DNA of 6,976 nt from Clostridia bacterium (GTDB lineage: Bacteria > Bacillota > Clostridia > UMGS1810): positions 1 through 6,976 of the forward strand of contig JAGBXL010000198.1 in assembly GCA_017629325.1 (NCBI GenBank), read 5' to 3'. Within the stretch, counting starts at the first letter, position 1. Each line of letters starts with the position of its first letter. The translations under genes and the position numbers were made by a program. Below are positions 4,341 through 6,976 of the stretch, one piece after another. The notes below the pieces were generated by a model. That model was not told the origin of the DNA. It saw nothing but the letters and a program-made list of their open reading frames with translations, and searched no databases.

Positions 4341-5727
4341 TATTAGATACATACTTATCAATAGCTTCTGCCGCATTTTTTCCTGCACCCATTGCAAGAA
4401 TAACTGTTGCAGCACCTGTTACTGCATCGCCGCCTGCGTAAACTCCTTCTTTTGAGGTTTTTCCGCTTTCGTCTTTAACAACTATGCAGCCTCTTTCGTT
4501 TGTTTCTAGACCTTTAGTTGTTGATTTTATAAGTGGGTTTGGCGATGTGCCGATAGACATTATAACTGTGTCGCAATCTATTATAAATTCGCTGTCCTTC
4601 TTTTCAACAGGTCGTCTTCTGCCTGAACTATCAGGCTCACCAAGTTCCATCTCAATACACTTTATACCTTTTACAAAACCGTCTTCATCGCCTATTATTT
4701 CTAAAGGATTATTTAAAAGCTTAAAGTTTATGCCCTCTTCCATAGCATGCCCAACTTCTTCTTTTCTGGCGGGCAATTCATCGAGCGAACGGCGGTACAC
4801 AATATAAACCTCATCTGCACCAAGACGAAGCGCTCCTCTTGCTGCGTCCATTGCAACATTGCCGCCGCCAACAACAGCAACGCGGCTGCTCTTTTTAATA
4901 GGAGTGCTGCTATCTTTAAGATAGGCTTTCATAAGATTGAGTCTGGTTAAATATTCATTTGCAGAATACACACCTTTTAAGTTTTCGCCCGGAATATTCA
5001 TAAATTTTGGAAGACCTGCACCCGAGCCTATAAATACTGCATCAAAACCTTCTTCCTCTAAAAGCTCATCTACCGAAAGGGTTTTTCCTATAACAATGTT
5101 TGTTTCTATTTTAACTCCCAAAGCTTTAAGCCCCTTTATTTCGGTGGCAACTATTTCCTTTGGAAGACGAAATTCAGGAATTCCATATATCAAAACACCA
5201 CCGGGGGTATGAAGTGCTTCAAAAATTGTTACCTCGTAGCCCTTTCTTACCAAATCGCCTGCACAGGTAAGACCGGCAGGGCCTGAGCCTACAATAGCTA
5301 TCTTTTTCCCGTTGGATTTGATTTCCTCGGGCCAACGAGTGTAATTTGCATTGTGCCAGTCGGCAACGAATCTCTCTAAACGCCCGATTGCAACGCTCTC
5401 GCCTTTTATTCCTCTTATACATTTTCCCTCACACTGATTTTCCTGGGGACAAACTCTGCCGCATACCGCAGGAAGAGAGCTAGATTTTGAAATTATTTCA
5501 TAAGCTTTTTCAAATTCGCCCTTTCCTACCTCGGCAATAAATTCGGGAATATATATTTTAACGGGACAACCAAGAGTGCATGGTTTATTTTTGCAGCCCA
5601 AACAGCGTTTTGCCTCGGCAATTGCCTGGCTCTCAGTATAGCCAAGAGCTACCTCAAGAAAGTTTTTAGCTCTTTCCTTTGGAGCTTGAGTTGGCATTTC
5701 GGTTTTCTTTAATATATTATCTGCCAT
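4330..5727 (-). CDS. nfnB: NADH-dependent ferredoxin:NADP+ oxidoreductase large subunit NfnB (glutamate synthase small-subunit-like)
   Basis: Large subunit of the cytoplasmic electron-bifurcating NfnAB transhydrogenase, which couples NADPH oxidation to NAD+ and ferredoxin reduction, or the reverse. The 465 residues have the GltD-like layout. Cys42/45/50/54 and Cys89/93/99/103 form two iron-sulfur cluster motifs. VGSGPAG (146-152) binds FAD, VVGGGNVAMDAAR (285-297) with YRRS (311-314) binds NADPH, and AGGD (431-434) closes the FAD site. Proteins like this are often annotated 'NADPH-dependent glutamate synthase, GltA/GltD'. The FAD/NAD-binding partner directly upstream, overlapping by 11 bp, and the absence of a glutamate synthase large subunit make NfnB the better name. 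GGAGATGA inside the end of nfnA, 5 nt before ATG, supports the start and suggests translational coupling. Transcription ends at the palindrome 4290-4340. Confidence 0.9.
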   Translation of the reverse strand: MADNILKKTEMPTQAPKERAKNFLEVALGYTESQAIAEAKRCLGCKNKPCTLGCPVKIYIPEFIAEVGKGEFEKAYEIISKSSSLPAVCGRVCPQENQCEGKCIRGIKGESVAIGRLERFVADWHNANYTRWPEEIKSNGKKIAIVGSGPAGLTCAGDLVRKGYEVTIFEALHTPGGVLIYGIPEFRLPKEIVATEIKGLKALGVKIETNIVIGKTLSVDELLEEEGFDAVFIGSGAGLPKFMNIPGENLKGVYSANEYLTRLNLMKAYLKDSSTPIKKSSRVAVVGGGNVAMDAARGALRLGADEVYIVYRRSLDELPARKEEVGHAMEEGINFKLLNNPLEIIGDEDGFVKGIKCIEMELGEPDSSGRRRPVEKKDSEFIIDCDTVIMSIGTSPNPLIKSTTKGLETNERGCIVVKDESGKTSKEGVYAGGDAVTGAATVILAMGAGKNAAEAIDKYVSNKKA

Positions 5728-6571
5728 TTATTTCATCTCCCATCTTAAAGAGATTGCATGTTTCTTCGTGTTTTTTTCTTTCAAATGGTTTATACATTGT
5801 GGAGCGAGCCATTGCCTCGTCAAAATCTATAAGGTGTCCATCAAATTCGGGGCCATCAACGCAAGCAAATTTTGTTTCGCCGCCAACAGTTAAACGGCAG
5901 CCACCGCACATACCCGTTCCATCTATCATTATGGGATTCATGCTTGCAATGGTTTTTATGCCATATTCTTTTGTGAGGCTACAAACAAATTTCATCATAA
6001 TAAGAGGACCAATTGTTATTACCTCGTCATATTTTTCGCCGCTCTCAATTAGCTCTCGGAGTGCATCGGTTACAAGACCTTTTTTACCTATTGAACCATC
6101 GTCGGACATAATAACAAGCTTTGAAGATGCTTTTTTAAATTCTTCTTCTAAAATAACAAGGTCTTTATTTCTAAAGCCTATTATTGCATGAACCTCTGTA
6201 CCTTCTTCAAAGAATTTTTTGGCAACAGGGTAAGCAATAGCACAACCAACACCACCGCCAACAACGGCAACTTTCTTTTTGCCCTTGGTGTTGGTGGCTC
6301 TTCCCAAGGGGCCAACAAAATCGCAGATAAAATCGCCCTCGTTTTTATGATTTAATTCTTCGGTTGTTGCACCAACAATTTGAAATATAATGGTTACTGT
6401 GCCTTTGCATCTATTAAAATCTGCAATAGTAAGGGGAATTCTTTCGCCATCTTCACTTACTCTTAATATTATAAACTGCCCCGGCTCTGCCTTTTTGGCA
6501 ACTCTGGGTGCTTCTATTTCCATAAGTGTAACTGTGGGGTTAAGCTCTTTTTTTCTTATAATTTTATACAT
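5717..6571 (-). CDS. nfnA: NADH-dependent ferredoxin:NADP+ oxidoreductase small subunit NfnA (FNR/PyrK-like FAD/NAD-binding protein)
   Basis: Small NAD(H)-reacting subunit of NfnAB, 284 residues, typical length. It belongs to the ferredoxin-reductase family with PyrK-like architecture: a FAD-binding barrel (about 1-95) with RIPLTIAD (44-51), an NAD-binding fold (about 98-205) starting VAVVGGGVGCA (101-111), and a C-terminal [2Fe-2S] motif. Cys222, Cys225 and Cys237 are cluster ligands. Asp217 stands where PyrK has its first cysteine, a substitution known for NfnA proteins. Annotation pipelines often call such proteins 'sulfide/dihydroorotate dehydrogenase-like FAD/NAD-binding protein'. PyrK is less likely because no pyrD is present and an NfnB-type subunit follows. 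GAGGTAG (6578-6584) lies 6 nt before ATG. Only 19 bp separate it from the transporter gene upstream, with no promoter or terminator visible, so co-transcription is likely. Confidence 0.9.
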   Translation of the reverse strand: MYKIIRKKELNPTVTLMEIEAPRVAKKAEPGQFIILRVSEDGERIPLTIADFNRCKGTVTIIFQIVGATTEELNHKNEGDFICDFVGPLGRATNTKGKKKVAVVGGGVGCAIAYPVAKKFFEEGTEVHAIIGFRNKDLVILEEEFKKASSKLVIMSDDGSIGKKGLVTDALRELIESGEKYDEVITIGPLIMMKFVCSLTKEYGIKTIASMNPIMIDGTGMCGGCRLTVGGETKFACVDGPEFDGHLIDFDEAMARSTMYKPFERKKHEETCNLFKMGDEINGR

Positions 6572-6590
6572 AAAAAACTACCTCGTATAA

Positions 6591-6976
6591 TTATTCAGCC
6601 AAAACTGCCTCTTTTTTATTTTCTTCTCTTTCAAGAATTATCTTTCTGTCGCGGTTGGCAGCTGTTAAAACATATTGCATGCCAACGGCAACAACTACCA
6701 TAAGAACTGTAAACACTACAAAAGCCACCTTATAGCTTCCAAAAATATCATAGCAAACATTGCCAAAGGGAGCACCAATAGCAAAGCCTGCAGTACTGGC
6801 AGAAGCAAAAAGCCCAACAAATTTATCGAAGGATTTATTGCCGAAAAATTCGCTTTCAAATAACGGAAGCATAACTGTTTCAAGAGGAAGTGCCATACTG
6901 CCAACTATAAGCCTTACAGATGCCAAAGCCCTGCCAAATGCAGAATTTGTGAGGAAAATAAGGCAAAACATTGATA
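6591..6976 (-). CDS. major facilitator superfamily transporter, C-terminal part (5' end outside window)
   Basis: The reading frame is open to the right edge, so only the last 127 residues are seen. They hold about three to four hydrophobic segments, consistent with the last transmembrane helices of a 12-helix MFS carrier. The stretch LPLFESEFFGNKSFDKFVGL, then SASTAGFAIGAPFGNVCYDIFGSYKVAF, resembles the C-terminal half of the oxalate/formate antiporter-like (OFA) branch, in which 'LFG.K.....G' and 'G.P..G..YD..GSY..AF' patterns are common. The protein ends in a charged cytoplasmic tail rich in Arg, Lys and Glu. The substrate cannot be told; a carboxylate is a guess from the family. It ends 19 bp before nfnA on the same strand and is probably in the same operon. 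The Met at 6971 is internal, not the start. Confidence 0.82.
   Translation of the reverse strand, partial: SMFCLIFLTNSAFGRALASVRLIVGSMALPLETVMLPLFESEFFGNKSFDKFVGLFASASTAGFAIGAPFGNVCYDIFGSYKVAFVVFTVLMVVVAVGMQYVLTAANRDRKIILEREENKKEAVLAE

Noticed and set aside
4330..5727. Assignment as the small subunit of a true glutamate synthase (gltD)
   Set aside because: No large glutamate synthase subunit is present, while an NfnA-type partner overlaps the gene; the pair is best explained as NfnAB.
6716..6904. A minus-strand reading frame within the transporter in another frame, as a sign of a frameshift
   Set aside because: The transporter frame itself is open and keeps family-like sequence through to its stop, so no frameshift is needed.

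Overview
The window looks like a chromosomal segment of an anaerobic, low-GC Gram-positive bacterium of the Clostridia type. The signs are strong A+T bias with A/T-ending codons and AGA arginine codons, AGGAGG-type ribosome binding sites, consensus-like sigma-A promoters, a four-cysteine ribosomal protein L28, an NfnAB electron-bifurcating enzyme, and small helical proteins of a type I associate with Clostridia. No transposase, phage gene, tRNA, rRNA or CRISPR array is visible. The species cannot be named from the sequence.

Layout. (1) Positions 1-460, plus strand: rpmB (L28) as a single-gene unit with an extended -10 promoter and a strong intrinsic terminator. (2) Positions 460-814: no protein gene. 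This stretch holds a 40-nt hairpin, a possible three-way junction and a hairpin terminator. The wobble pairs in these stems work only in a plus-strand RNA, so it may be an unrecognised small RNA gene. (3) Positions 815-2605, minus strand: complete glmS, without a glmS ribozyme in its leader. (4) Positions 2758-3667, plus strand: a tight run of three small genes of unknown function, divergent from glmS. (5) Positions 3682-4300: a TetR-family regulator with a perfect TTGACA-N17-TATAAT promoter. A long palindrome overlaps its -10 box and presumed start site, and could be its operator, the terminator of the upstream run, or both. (6) Positions 4290-4340: a 51-bp palindromic bidirectional terminator containing the last codons of both convergent genes. 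(7) Positions 4330-6976, minus strand: the 3' end of a major facilitator transporter gene followed by nfnA and nfnB, closely spaced enough to be one operon.

How the genes work together. L28 is a translation protein. GlmS makes glucosamine-6-phosphate for the cell wall. NfnAB couples NADH, ferredoxin and NADP(H) pools in fermentative metabolism, and the linked transporter may supply or export a metabolite of that pathway. The TetR protein probably controls its own gene and perhaps others, but no second copy of its candidate operator is visible here. The least explained parts are the candidate RNA (about 500-715), the three-small-gene run, and the overlapping promoter/terminator/operator at 3682-3740.
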